Shown here: positions 18,268-26,944 of the stretch, in pieces | Layout: each line of letters starts with the position of its first letter | Numbering within the stretch: the first letter of the stretch is position 1 | Assembly: GCF_042684585.1 (NCBI RefSeq) | Contig: NZ_JBHULS010000005.1 | Location: forward strand, 52,031-116,030 | Direction: 5' to 3' | Source: Algorimicrobium sediminis | GTDB taxonomy: Bacteria > Bacteroidota > Bacteroidia > Flavobacteriales > Flavobacteriaceae | Length of the DNA stretch: 64,000 nucleotides | Notes under the pieces: generated by a model | The model's input: the letters and a program-made list of their open reading frames with translations, nothing else | Databases searched by the model: none | Told to the model about the DNA's origin: nothing | Position numbers and translations under genes: made by a program

Positions 18268-20949
18268 TTATAATCCCTTAAGAACCTCAATCACACTCCT
18301 AGCAGTATAAGTGTTCTCTACTTGCTTGGTTTCAAATACCATAAAGTATTTAAAGTTATCTCCTGCTTTTTCAGCCCAAGTCTTACCTAAAATATTTTTA
18401 TTTCTACTATCATCATTATCATAGACATCTCCTTTGGTTTCTAATAGTATGATATTTCCTTTTTTGGTGTAAAGAATAAAGTCTGGATAATGGTTAGAAC
18501 TAAACCCATTTAAAGCAAACCCTTTACCTCTTTCAAGGTTTCTATGCCAAAAGACTATGTTTTCAAGTGAAGCCACTTCCATAATCATATTTTGCTCATA
18601 ATTGTTCATACTAGCTTCTCTATCATAAAGAGATTTGCCAATAGTGGTACTAGGGTTTAAAAAGGTTAATGTTTCAGGAAATTCAAAATTGTCTTTTACA
18701 ATAATCTTATTACTATCTATAAGTACTTTAAAACGTTCTTTAGCATAATCATTAGTTAACTCGCTAATTTTATCCCTAATCTTTTTGACATAGATAAAAT
18801 CATTATCAACTATGTCCCTTATTTGCTCACTAGAGAGGTTGTCAAAAACTCGACTTACATATTTTTGTAATTCTTGTTGAGATATAGGTGTCATATCTCC
18901 CAATTTGGAAACTATGATACTACTTATTTGATTTATTTGAGATTCTTTAGGTTTAGAAAGAATTGTATCTACAAGAATATCCTTAGCTCTTTTACTTACT
19001 TTTTGAGCAGTAGCAGTCTTTTTTTGCTCATTAAAATCTACTGCGTATATCTCTTTAGAAATATCATCAAAAGTAACTTGTGTGCTATAATTTGATAACT
19101 TAAAACCATCAAGTAAACTTACCTTATTAAGGTATTGGTCTTCAGAATTTAATTCCTCAAATAGGCTAACCTCTCCAAGTTCTCCTTCTTCCACTTTTTT
19201 AAAGAATTGAGGTAATTTAATAGTAGTTGCAACTTCTTTAAATTGGGAGTCTAATTTATAAACTTTAGGTGCAGTTTTCATAATATCTGTAAAAATAGAA
19301 GTGGTATCATCAATCTCAATATCATTTACTTTCTGTTCAAAAGTTTGTCCTTCAACTTTTGCCTTTTCAGTAATATGAGATACTAAAGTGTTTTGTTGAC
19401 TAATAGTATCTAATGTAACTTCTTCCTCTGGATTAAACGCAATAGCTTCCACATCAAAATCTTCATCAGATTTAACATAGTCATCAGGTTTAGGTTCTTC
19501 TGCAAATAAATCTTGAGTTAATACTTCATTTGGAGTTAACTCTTCCTCTGGAGCTTCTTCTGCATAATAATCATCTTTACTAAAACCAGATTCTTGCAAA
19601 CCTTTAACAATGCTATCTAAGGTCTCATTGAACTTTGCCGAAGCCGTTAACACAAAAGACATGTTTAATAAAGCCTCTTTATGTTTTACCACATAAGGCT
19701 GTCTTAAAACTCGACCTAAAATTTGTTCTACTTCCACAGGAGAAGATTTATCTGCTAATGATGCTAAAATGTATGCATTTGGGCAATCCCAACCTTCTTT
19801 TAAAGCATTTACGGTAATAATATATTTAACAGGACAGTCTTTAGCCATTAGGTCAATACCTTTTAGCTCATCAATGCCACTTGTTTTTATTTTTATTTGT
19901 TCTTCTGGAATCTTAATTTTTATTAACTGCTCTTTAATCTTCTGAAAAGTAGTGTTGTTCTTCCCTTTAATGTTAGATTGAGCTTGGAATAACACTATAG
20001 GTCTTATGTATTTTCCTGTTAGCTTTTCTTCTTCAATAGCTAGTAGTTCTAACTGTCTTTGTAGGTGCAATGCACTAGTTATAACCTCTTCTTTTTTATG
20101 ATGATTATAAACCACAACAGGAAGCTTTACCATACTTTCCTTTTTAAGAGCCAATGCATTTACAAAAGAAATAATATTACTGTTTTCTTTTGGAGTAGCA
20201 GTTAAATCTAAAACTAAAGAAGGGTTTAAGTTATTCAGCATTTCAACACTTAAATCACTTTCAGCATTATGGCTTTCATCTACAATTACAATAGGGTTGA
20301 GGCTTCTTATAACATTAATTAAAGCAGTTTCATCTGTATCTGGCAACACAAGGTCTTTATCTACAATAGTGTTTCTAAAAGACTCTAATGCACCATTTTC
20401 TTGAAATACTTTTCTATCATCTTTCTTTCTCGAATTTATACGTAAACTGCTAAAATTGAAAACAAAAATGTTGAGTTGTTCTGTTACAGAAGTAGGGTTA
20501 AAATTTGCACCTTGTAAGAGTTGGTCTTTTTCATACACTTCAACTCTGTTACCAAATAGACTATTTAACTTTTCTCTATATGGGTGATTAGAGTCTGAAA
20601 GGTTTTTTACTGTTTGTTGTAATAAATTAGACCAAGGGACTAACCAAACAACTGCTTTTGCATTACCTTGATAAAAATGCTTGTTTATAGTGTGTATAGC
20701 ATTACAAGCAATAAATGTTTTACCACCAGCAGTAGGCACTTTTATGGCTATATGTAATGCATTTGGAATATTATCTTTATAAGGTTTCATACCTGTAAAA
20801 GAACCATCTAATTGTGGGGTATAGGGTATACCTAACTTATCTTCCCAATATTGATTAAATGCTTTAGCAGGTGTAGCCTCTTTTTGTGTATAGGACAAAA
20901 AATGCTCTAAATCTTTTATTACTTTATGTTGGTATGGTTTTAATTCCAT
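18268..20949 (-). CDS. res: Type III restriction subunit Res
   Basis: An 893-aa protein. Helicase motifs: Walker A VPTAGGKT at 71-78, VDESHN (DESH 224-227), LDLTATP (250-253), and a C-terminal lobe ending in EQILGRVLRQP (motif VI). A PD-(D/E)xK nuclease closes the protein: HYPDFILY (D823) and LLETKGD (E837, K839). Res translocates on DNA with ATP and cuts when two head-to-head unmethylated sites meet; it needs Mod for recognition. All key residues are present, so it looks active. It is the last gene of the XRE-mod-HEPN-res operon, starting 9 bp after the HEPN gene. Confidence 0.93.
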   Translation of the reverse strand: MELKPYQHKVIKDLEHFLSYTQKEATPAKAFNQYWEDKLGIPYTPQLDGSFTGMKPYKDNIPNALHIAIKVPTAGGKTFIACNAIHTINKHFYQGNAKAVVWLVPWSNLLQQTVKNLSDSNHPYREKLNSLFGNRVEVYEKDQLLQGANFNPTSVTEQLNIFVFNFSSLRINSRKKDDRKVFQENGALESFRNTIVDKDLVLPDTDETALINVIRSLNPIVIVDESHNAESDLSVEMLNNLNPSLVLDLTATPKENSNIISFVNALALKKESMVKLPVVVYNHHKKEEVITSALHLQRQLELLAIEEEKLTGKYIRPIVLFQAQSNIKGKNNTTFQKIKEQLIKIKIPEEQIKIKTSGIDELKGIDLMAKDCPVKYIITVNALKEGWDCPNAYILASLADKSSPVEVEQILGRVLRQPYVVKHKEALLNMSFVLTASAKFNETLDSIVKGLQESGFSKDDYYAEEAPEEELTPNEVLTQDLFAEEPKPDDYVKSDEDFDVEAIAFNPEEEVTLDTISQQNTLVSHITEKAKVEGQTFEQKVNDIEIDDTTSIFTDIMKTAPKVYKLDSQFKEVATTIKLPQFFKKVEEGELGEVSLFEELNSEDQYLNKVSLLDGFKLSNYSTQVTFDDISKEIYAVDFNEQKKTATAQKVSKRAKDILVDTILSKPKESQINQISSIIVSKLGDMTPISQQELQKYVSRVFDNLSSEQIRDIVDNDFIYVKKIRDKISELTNDYAKERFKVLIDSNKIIVKDNFEFPETLTFLNPSTTIGKSLYDREASMNNYEQNMIMEVASLENIVFWHRNLERGKGFALNGFSSNHYPDFILYTKKGNIILLETKGDVYDNDDSRNKNILGKTWAEKAGDNFKYFMVFETKQVENTYTARSVIEVLKGL

Positions 20950-20958
20950 TTATTTGTT

Positions 20959-21792
20959 TTACAAATTATTAGTTTTTTTATATGTATTTAATCTAAACAG
21001 TAAATCATTTATTTTTAATAGTCTTTTTCCAAGGTCATTAATAGTATTAGAATTGTCTAATAAACTTCTTGTAGGATGTGCTATTTTATTTCTTAATTCA
21101 TTAATACTACTGAAAGATTTCCAAACTTGTTTTGACAATAACAATTCATTGTGTAATCCATAACTTTTAATAATATTAAAAAAATCAACCAAAAAAAGAT
21201 GCTCTGTAAGCATGTTTTCTAAACCTTGTGCTGCTAGAGTATTGTAGGTATTAACTATCTGTGAGTATTTATTCTCCTTCTCTTCTGAACCTTCAGATTT
21301 TTCATTAAGCCATTTCAAAATTTCATCGTTGTTAAGGTGAAAGTTGAGGAATATAGCTAACTCTCTTTCTAATTCACATACTAAACTAAATACATAAACT
21401 TGAACCTGTTTACAATTCAAGTTCCCAATAGTTATTAAGCCAGAAATCTCCTTATTAAAACTCAAAAAATAAAATGATTTTTTTTCTTTACAAAACTTAT
21501 CAATTACAGTGTCAATTGTAGTATCTATGGGTAATACATCTTCATGAGAAATTAGCTCTTTTTCTATTTCTGTAAAATTATCTGGAGTTTTAGTTTTGTA
21601 GAATTCAGTGATAACACCATTATTTGGAATAATAGGTAAATGGTCTATCCTGTATTCAGACATTTTCTCCCTATGCTTGCCTCCATCATCTTCATCTTCA
21701 GTTATAGCAATCCATCTTTTTTTACTGATACCTACTGAAGCAGCTAGTATTTTTACTTTTCCTTCATCTTGAAAATAAATATCTTCTATCAT
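20959..21792 (-). CDS. CBS-like/HEPN-domain protein inside the R-M operon
   Basis: A 277-aa protein not normally part of type III systems. Residues about 35-125 look like a pair of CBS-type units (MSEYRIDHLPIIPNNGVITEF and VIDKFCKEKKSFYFLSF with GLITIGNLN), which often sense nucleotides. Residues 127-270 are helical and contain ELRNKIAHP, an R-x4-H motif (R234, H239), the catalytic signature of HEPN ribonucleases. I infer a nucleotide-gated RNase that could trigger dormancy if restriction fails. It is 7 bp after mod and 9 bp before res, so it is co-transcribed. HEPN proteins can also lack RNase activity, so the role is unproven. Confidence 0.6.
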   Translation of the reverse strand: MIEDIYFQDEGKVKILAASVGISKKRWIAITEDEDDGGKHREKMSEYRIDHLPIIPNNGVITEFYKTKTPDNFTEIEKELISHEDVLPIDTTIDTVIDKFCKEKKSFYFLSFNKEISGLITIGNLNCKQVQVYVFSLVCELERELAIFLNFHLNNDEILKWLNEKSEGSEEKENKYSQIVNTYNTLAAQGLENMLTEHLFLVDFFNIIKSYGLHNELLLSKQVWKSFSSINELRNKIAHPTRSLLDNSNTINDLGKRLLKINDLLFRLNTYKKTNNL

Positions 21793-21799
21793 AATTATT

Positions 21800-23365
21800 C
21801 TAAAATCTAGTTATATCTCTTGGTATCTTTTTAAAAACAATATTATACTTATCCATAATGCTTTGGTCTAGCAAACAATTATCTGCATAAATAATGTATT
21901 GATTAGCTTTGGTTTTTATAGACCTTAAGAAGCTTTCATCTAAAGTAGTGATACTGTCTTTTTGGTAATAGAAATAATAAGCAGTATCATTTTTAGCACC
22001 TAGTAGATAATCTTCTTTAGGTTTAGTAAAAGGAGTTTTAGCTTCACTATACCAAACATACTCTAGTATTTTATCTAAGGCAATATCTTCATTTAAAAAG
22101 CCATTATCTAAAAATAAAGGTTCTCCTAACTCATAGTATGTAAAATCTCCACCAGTACCTTCAATAGCTTTAGAGCCTTCTCCATAGCCATTAATTACTC
22201 TTTTTACACGTTCAGCAGTAATGGTATTGGCGTAGTCTTCCATTTCTACTAAAATGAATTTTCTGTTACCACCATCTTGTTGGTTCAGGTTTAGAATTGA
22301 GTGTGCAGTTGTACCTGAGCCTGCAAAAGAATCAAGAATAATTGAATTTTTATCAGTAGAAATTTCAAGAACTCTTTCAATTAATTCTATAGGTTTTGGT
22401 GTATCAAATGGAACATCATTATCAAAAATTGTTTTTAAGAGTTTATTAGCATCTCTTGTTGTTCCAACATCTTTTCCAAACCATATACTTTCAACCACTC
22501 TACCCTGTTGCTGATTTAAATAAATTTTTCTTGTTATTTTCGTTTCATCATCATTAAAAATGATTTCTCCAGTTTTAATTTTTTTTGCAATTAATTCCTT
22601 ACTCCATCTCCAACCTATATCAGGTGCTTTAATCTTTTTTCCAGATGGTGTGATAATGTCATAGATTAAATTTTCTCTTAAATTAGGGCTTCTAACATCC
22701 CCAGACCTCCATTTTCCATTAGGGTCATTATCAGGGTTAGAGTAGGCTTTATTGTGCTCATCAGTTCTTTTTAATCTGCCTATTTGAAAATCTTTTTTAC
22801 AATAAACAAATGTATGATTATGATGTAATGATATTTTTTTAGCATCATTTTTTCCTTGAATACTATGTTGCCATATTATATCTCCTACAAAGTTCCCAAT
22901 ACCAAAAATTTCATCACAGATTAATTTTAGATTTGCTTGTTCATTATCATCTAATGAAATAAAAATAGCTCCATCATCAGCCAAAAGTTTATGTAATAAT
23001 TTAAGTCTTGGGTACATCATACATAACCATTTGTCATGCCTAGATAAATCTTCACTTTCTTTACCTACAACTTGCCCTAGCCACTTTTTTAACTTTGGGT
23101 CACTTACATTATCATTATACACCCAACCTTCATTTCCTGTATTGTATGGTGGGTCTATATAGATACATTTTATCTTACCTTCATATTCTGGCAATAAACT
23201 TTTTAATGCTTCTAGGTTGTCACCATGTATAATTTTATTTTGTGAGGTAGCAGCTTTACTCACTTTACCATTAGTAAAAGTATATTGGGGTTCTAATGTT
23301 TTATAGGGTACATCTTGATGATGGTTTATTACTTTTTCTTTTCCTATCCAGTTTAATGTTGGCAT
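21800..23365 (-). CDS. mod: Type III DNA adenine methyltransferase Mod
   Basis: A 521-aa N6-adenine methyltransferase of the beta class: DPPYNTG (71-77) comes before FAGSGT (347-352), with the target-recognition region between them (about 160-300). Mod methylates one strand of an asymmetric site and supplies sequence recognition to Res. The site cannot be predicted from sequence. It starts 4 bp after the XRE gene's stop and is followed 7 bp later by the HEPN gene. At 521 aa it is somewhat shorter than EcoP-type Mod proteins (about 640 aa). Confidence 0.93.
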   Translation of the reverse strand: MPTLNWIGKEKVINHHQDVPYKTLEPQYTFTNGKVSKAATSQNKIIHGDNLEALKSLLPEYEGKIKCIYIDPPYNTGNEGWVYNDNVSDPKLKKWLGQVVGKESEDLSRHDKWLCMMYPRLKLLHKLLADDGAIFISLDDNEQANLKLICDEIFGIGNFVGDIIWQHSIQGKNDAKKISLHHNHTFVYCKKDFQIGRLKRTDEHNKAYSNPDNDPNGKWRSGDVRSPNLRENLIYDIITPSGKKIKAPDIGWRWSKELIAKKIKTGEIIFNDDETKITRKIYLNQQQGRVVESIWFGKDVGTTRDANKLLKTIFDNDVPFDTPKPIELIERVLEISTDKNSIILDSFAGSGTTAHSILNLNQQDGGNRKFILVEMEDYANTITAERVKRVINGYGEGSKAIEGTGGDFTYYELGEPLFLDNGFLNEDIALDKILEYVWYSEAKTPFTKPKEDYLLGAKNDTAYYFYYQKDSITTLDESFLRSIKTKANQYIIYADNCLLDQSIMDKYNIVFKKIPRDITRF

Positions 23366-23369
23366 ACAG

Positions 23370-23663
23370 TTAGTTCTTTTCTTCTGATTTAATTCTTTTT
23401 AAGGCTATTTTAATGGCACCTATGGCAACTTCTTCCCCTTTTACATCTTCATATACTTTCTCGCTAAGCCATAACTTTAAAAGTTTACTATGTTCAATAT
23501 CTAGTGCAATAGCTAATTTATCTATTTGCTCTCTAGTAGGCTTTCTATCTCCTTTTTCAATTTTACTTATTAAAGCAGTATCTGTATCTATCATAGAAGC
23601 TACTTCTCGCAATAATAGGTTTTTAGTTTCCCTTTTAGATTTTAGTAATTCTGAGAGTATCAT
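23370..23663 (-). CDS. XRE-family regulator, first gene of the R-M operon
   Basis: A 97-aa protein with a helix-turn-helix at about residues 5-60 (LLREVASMIDTDTALISKIEKGDRKPTREQIDKLA). It is probably the controller that times expression of the R-M genes, a role known for C-proteins, which keeps the restriction enzyme low until the host is methylated. Two GTCAAAT repeats lie just upstream of its start. Its stop is 4 bp from the mod start. Confidence 0.85.
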   Translation of the reverse strand: MILSELLKSKRETKNLLLREVASMIDTDTALISKIEKGDRKPTREQIDKLAIALDIEHSKLLKLWLSEKVYEDVKGEEVAIGAIKIALKRIKSEEKN

Positions 23664-23669
23664 TTGGTA

Positions 23670-23691
23670 GTCAAATTAGTTCTTGTCAAAT
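23670..23691 (-). promoter_or_regulatory. GTCAAAT direct repeat upstream of the XRE-mod operon
   Basis: GTCAAAT occurs at 23670-23676 and 23685-23691, starts 15 bp apart, directly upstream of the XRE start codon. It may be the operator for that regulator. Confidence 0.35.
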
Positions 23692-23943
23692 ATTGTCTAA
23701 ATCTAACTAGAATTATTGATATAAAAAATTTTTGAAAAATAATTTTTTGGATGCTATATGAGAGAGCTGAGTACCTTACTCAAATGACCCCTACTGATTC
23801 ACAGGAGGAACTTCCCCCTACCACTTATATAGTAAAGATAATTTTCTAGCAGGATAAATAAATTCAAGTTGATAGCTGTAATTTATATTCTATGGAAGAT
23901 TGATTTTCTGTGTGGTGTACTACAACTCAAAAATTTTAGAACA

Positions 23944-24339
23944 ATGGTTAGAATCGTAAACTACAAAGAGAGACAAAAAGAGGATGGAACTTCATTCTTT
24001 GTTTTGGAACTGCAAGGAGGAATTGAAATGGTATTAAGCAAGTCTACAGGTAACTTCTACGCTACTGCAAAGCGTGCTTTTATCCCAAGTACATTTGATG
24101 AACAAACTTGTACTGGACTTATTGGCACAGAAATGCCAGGAAGCATCATTAAAGAGGACTGTGAGCCTTTTGAATATGTTGTAAAGGAAACAGGGGAGGA
24201 AATAACATTATCCCACAGATGGGTGTATGTTACAGAAGATGCTGTAAAGCCAAAACAAACTGCTGTAAAGTATGAGCAGAATGTTATTGCAAACTCTGAT
24301 GTGTTTTCAAAAAATGGTATTCTTGAACATGCAGAGTAA
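23944..24339 (+). CDS. Unknown island protein, 132 aa
   Basis: The open frame begins at 23869, but I choose the ATG at 23944 (MVRIVNYKERQKEDGTSFFV) because the upstream 25 residues look like non-coding read-through. The product is a small beta-rich, soluble protein with no recognised motif; FFVLELQGGIEMVLSKSTG suggests a small beta-barrel or binding fold. It diverges from the R-M operon and is followed by a strong terminator, so it is its own unit. No function is proposed. Confidence 0.7.
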   Translation: MVRIVNYKERQKEDGTSFFVLELQGGIEMVLSKSTGNFYATAKRAFIPSTFDEQTCTGLIGTEMPGSIIKEDCEPFEYVVKETGEEITLSHRWVYVTEDAVKPKQTAVKYEQNVIANSDVFSKNGILEHAE

Positions 24340-24345
24340 AAATAT

Positions 24346-24384
24346 AAGCCTAGTCTATGTAAATAGATTGGGCTTTGTTTTTTG
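24346..24384 (+). terminator. Intrinsic terminator
   Basis: A 13-bp stem (24346-24358 with 24363-24375, two G:T pairs) with GTAA loop, followed by TGTTTTTT. Confidence 0.9.
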
Positions 24385-24727
24385 AGTTTTAAAATACCCT
24401 TACTTTATTATACTTGTTTGCTCATACCTTCATAAATAAAAGATAGTCTAGCTGTAGTTAGTTTACACTATTACTATAAGGATATATTATTAATCTTGAA
24501 GGTAAGAATAAGATAGTATAAATAGGTTTTAATTCTGCTTAAGAAAGAAAAAGAACCAAAAAGAAAGAAACTTCATAGCTCTTCCCCTCTAACCATATTT
24601 ATATACTTTTTGCGAAGAATTGTTCTGAAGTGTTTCAGAAAGAAACTTCTTTGGCAAAGGTATATGTTCCAAAATTAAGATGCAAGTAAATTGATAATTA
24701 TTTTCCTAGGAAACTAAATTTAAAAAT
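24385..24727. other. Non-coding stretch with small repeats
   Basis: About 340 bp without a convincing gene. It holds a 13-bp direct repeat AGAAAGAAACTTC (24562-24574 and 24637-24649) and a 7-bp inverted repeat TTCTGAA/TTCAGAA (24623-24640). It could be a control region or an element origin; nothing decides this. Confidence 0.4.
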
Positions 24728-25165
24728 ATGAAAATTTCAGAAATAAGTGTCTCATACTCAAATAACAGGAGTGATAGACTAAAAATAAGTAATAGTAAGC
24801 AGTCTTATGATATTATAAGAGCTTGTTGGAGTGATTCTACTATAGAATTACAAGAGGAGTTTAAGATTTTAATGATGAATAGGAGTAACCAAATTTTAGG
24901 TGTTTATCCGCTTTCTAAAGGAGGTGTTTCTGCTACTGTGGTAGATGCAAAATTAGTGTTTAGCGTAGCTCTTAAATGTAATGCTTCAAACATTATCATT
25001 GCTCATAATCATCCTTCAGGAAATCTTCAGCCAAGTGAAGCAGATAAAAAATTAACACAAAAGCTAAAACAGGCAGGTCAGTATTTAGATATAGTACTGT
25101 TAGACCACTTGATAGTAACTAAAGATGACTTTTATAGTTTTAGTGATAATGAAATGATAAAATAG
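24728..25165 (+). CDS. RadC-like JAB-domain protein
   Basis: A 145-aa protein with the RadC/MPN fold. The metal-binding motif is seen in IIIAHNHPSGNLQPSEAD (H-x-H-x(9)-D), preceded by GVSATVVDAKLVFSVAL and followed by VLLDHLIVT. Full-length RadC has an N-terminal helix-hairpin-helix; it is absent here, giving the short form that is common on mobile elements, where it is thought to help the element but the reaction is unknown. It is the only gene of its unit and is followed by the repeated 50-nt hairpin. Confidence 0.88.
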   Translation: MKISEISVSYSNNRSDRLKISNSKQSYDIIRACWSDSTIELQEEFKILMMNRSNQILGVYPLSKGGVSATVVDAKLVFSVALKCNASNIIIAHNHPSGNLQPSEADKKLTQKLKQAGQYLDIVLLDHLIVTKDDFYSFSDNEMIK

Positions 25166-25213
25166 TCCTCTTTTTTCCATTTCTATATATAGTGAATTGG
25201 AAAAAGTGGGACT
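25164..25213 (+). terminator. 50-nt hairpin, copy 2 of the repeated terminator-like element
   Basis: AGTCCTCTTTTTTCCA pairs with TGGAAAAAGTGGGACT (one mismatch, two G:T). Same length, ends and position relative to the stop as the copy at 12904-12953. Confidence 0.65.
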
Positions 25214-25312
25214 TTTTGTCTTTTGTTTATGTATGAATGAGTGTGTGAGTAGTCTTTTTAGGAGGAAATTTGCAGTTTGAAAGACCTGTAGATTAGTATT
25301 AATAGCTAAATC

Positions 25313-25543
25313 TTACTTTTTATCCTCTAGGTTTACAATATCACATAAAGTAATTCCTAAATTATCAGCAATCCTTTTTAAAGTGTATAAAGTAGGGTTG
25401 GTTCCACCAGCTTCTAAACGACTAAAGTTAGATTTTTCAATATTACATTTAGCAGCAAGGTCTTGTTGAGCAATTCCTTGCTTTTCTCTTAACATTTTAA
25501 CTCGTTTTCCAATTGCTACTTGAAGTTGGTCTTTATCATCCAT
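25313..25543 (-). CDS. XRE-family repressor-like regulator
   Basis: A 76-aa single-domain HTH protein (GKRVKMLREKQGIAQQDLAAKCNIEKSNFSRLEAGGTNPTL). It is divergent from the five-gene run starting at 25650. Two TCAT/ATGATAA-type dyads lie in the gap, one of them inside the spacer of the divergent promoter, so it most likely represses that run and perhaps itself. Confidence 0.88.
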   Translation of the reverse strand: MDDKDQLQVAIGKRVKMLREKQGIAQQDLAAKCNIEKSNFSRLEAGGTNPTLYTLKRIADNLGITLCDIVNLEDKK

Positions 25544-25564
25544 TTTAAAACACTTATTATCTAG

Positions 25565-25580
25565 TTGTCAAAAATGATAA
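25565..25580. promoter_or_regulatory. Predicted XRE operator, site 1
   Basis: TTGTCAAAAATGATAA keeps one full half (ATGATAA) and a degenerate other half of the dyad found at 25599. It is 22 bp from the XRE start. Confidence 0.5.
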
Positions 25581-25593
25581 TTAAGTGCAGTGT

Positions 25594-25628
25594 TTTGGTT
25601 ATCATAAATGATAAAATAAGTATGTTTG
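25594..25628 (+). promoter_or_regulatory. Promoter with operator (site 2) for the 25650 gene run
   Basis: TTTG at 25594-25597 and TATGTTTG at 25621-25628 form a -33/-7 pair 23 nt apart. A near-perfect dyad, TTATCAT-AA-ATGATAA (25599-25614), fills the spacer, so a bound repressor would block RNA polymerase. Confidence 0.6.
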
Positions 25629-25649
25629 TTAAATGTATAATGATACAAT

Positions 25650-26243
25650 ATGAAGCTAAATATTTCAAGAATTACAGAAAACAAAGACTCATTGAGGTCT
25701 AAAGAAAATGTTGTTTTAGACCTTTATAAGGATAAAGAAGATTCTATTAGTTATGAGTTGAAGGGCTCTAAAAACAAAGCTAATAGTTTGGTTTTTGTGA
25801 ATACAAACCATAAAAACATGTTACATAAACATTTGATGTTTGAGCATTTTTATGTTGTTCTATTAGTGCTTTTAGTTGTAAGTGGATTAGCATTGTTTAG
25901 TAATAGTATTTTAATGATGCTACTGTCATTTGTGGGACTTTTTTATATCCCCTATAAAATGATTTCATCTAGTGAAGTGCCTTATAAATTAATTTTTGAA
26001 GGTCTTAATGTTTATGAATTGAATCATGCAGGTAAAAGAATACTAGAGTTCAGCCCAATTAATGTAGAAAGTTCAGATTCTGATAAGTTTGAAAATGACT
26101 TTATCTTTTTTAGTGCTTCAAATGGTAGTAATGGAAGTAAGTCGATAATGGTATATGAAGGTTATTCTTTTAAGGAGAGACAATTGTTTATAGAGTTTTA
26201 TAGTAAATTCAATTTTAAAAATTCTATAAATAGAATAGGTTAG
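25650..26243 (+). CDS. Unknown membrane protein, 197 aa
   Basis: Two adjacent transmembrane helices at about residues 68-86 and 88-105 split a short N-terminal and a longer C-terminal soluble part. No known domain was recognised. First gene of a run under the operator-bearing promoter; the next start is 1 bp after its stop. Confidence 0.75.
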   Translation: MKLNISRITENKDSLRSKENVVLDLYKDKEDSISYELKGSKNKANSLVFVNTNHKNMLHKHLMFEHFYVVLLVLLVVSGLALFSNSILMMLLSFVGLFYIPYKMISSSEVPYKLIFEGLNVYELNHAGKRILEFSPINVESSDSDKFENDFIFFSASNGSNGSKSIMVYEGYSFKERQLFIEFYSKFNFKNSINRIG

Positions 26244-26244
26244 T

Positions 26245-26604
26245 ATGAGGTTTAAAGAGGTAATGGAAGAGCTAGAAGCTTTATTAAATCTTGAAGGTCT
26301 TTGTAGTAGGGATAAAGTTGCTTGGTGGTTGCTTAAACATGAAGAAAGATATATAGCTTTAAGTAAAATTAGAGACATTTTAAGAGCAGAATTTCCTGAC
26401 AGAAACTTGAGAGAGCATAAATCCTTTATAATAGAATTACTATTCACAGAGCTATATGAAGATGTAAACAAGAGTTTTGAAACCACAAAACCATCTAGTA
26501 AAGAAGAGGTATATCTTAAAGATATTATAATGAAAATTAAAACGTCAACAAATGGACTTAATAGGAAAGATAAAAATTTTAAATGGGACTCAAGTCCTAG
26601 GTGA
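26245..26604 (+). CDS. Unknown small soluble protein, 119 aa
   Basis: Helical and charged; begins MRFKEVMEELEALLNLEG. No motif recognised. Its 3' end overlaps the DUF3127 gene by 53 nt in another frame, which suggests translational coupling. Coding nature is supported by the tight packing on both sides. Confidence 0.65.
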   Translation: MRFKEVMEELEALLNLEGLCSRDKVAWWLLKHEERYIALSKIRDILRAEFPDRNLREHKSFIIELLFTELYEDVNKSFETTKPSSKEEVYLKDIIMKIKTSTNGLNRKDKNFKWDSSPR

Positions 26605-26911
26605 TAATGGCTTTAGAAAAAGAGAGGTTGTTATAACTACAGAAGAGCAGTATCCTCAACATATTTTAGTAGAGTTTATACAAGATAAGTGTGATTTGCT
26701 AGATAGCTTTGATGTAGGTCAAGAAGTAAAAATTGCTCTTAATTTAAGAGGTAGAGAGTGGGTTAGTCCAGAGGGAGTATCCAAATATTTTAATACAATT
26801 CAAGGTTGGAGAATAGAGCTAATAAGTAGTCAAGAACCAATTGCCAATAATTTACAAGAACAAGAATCAGCAAGCTTTATAGATGAACCAGATAATGACT
26901 TGCCATTTTAA
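26552..26911 (+). CDS. DUF3127 OB-fold, SSB-like protein
   Basis: A 119-aa protein that matches DUF3127: GKIKILNGTQVLGDNGFRKR, EQYPQHILVEFIQDKCDLLD and LRGREWVSPEGVSKYFNTIQ. The family has an OB fold like single-strand DNA-binding protein. The C-terminus ends in an acidic tail closing with DNDLPF, very like the SSB tip that recruits repair proteins. It likely coats ssDNA during island replication or recombination. Confidence 0.85.
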   Translation: MDLIGKIKILNGTQVLGDNGFRKREVVITTEEQYPQHILVEFIQDKCDLLDSFDVGQEVKIALNLRGREWVSPEGVSKYFNTIQGWRIELISSQEPIANNLQEQESASFIDEPDNDLPF

Positions 26912-26944
26912 CAAAAAAATCAATTAACCAATAAATAATAAATT

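Noticed and set aside
23869..23943. N-terminal extension of the 132-aa island protein
   Set aside because: The extra 25 residues lack conservation signs; the ATG at 23944 gives a more natural start.
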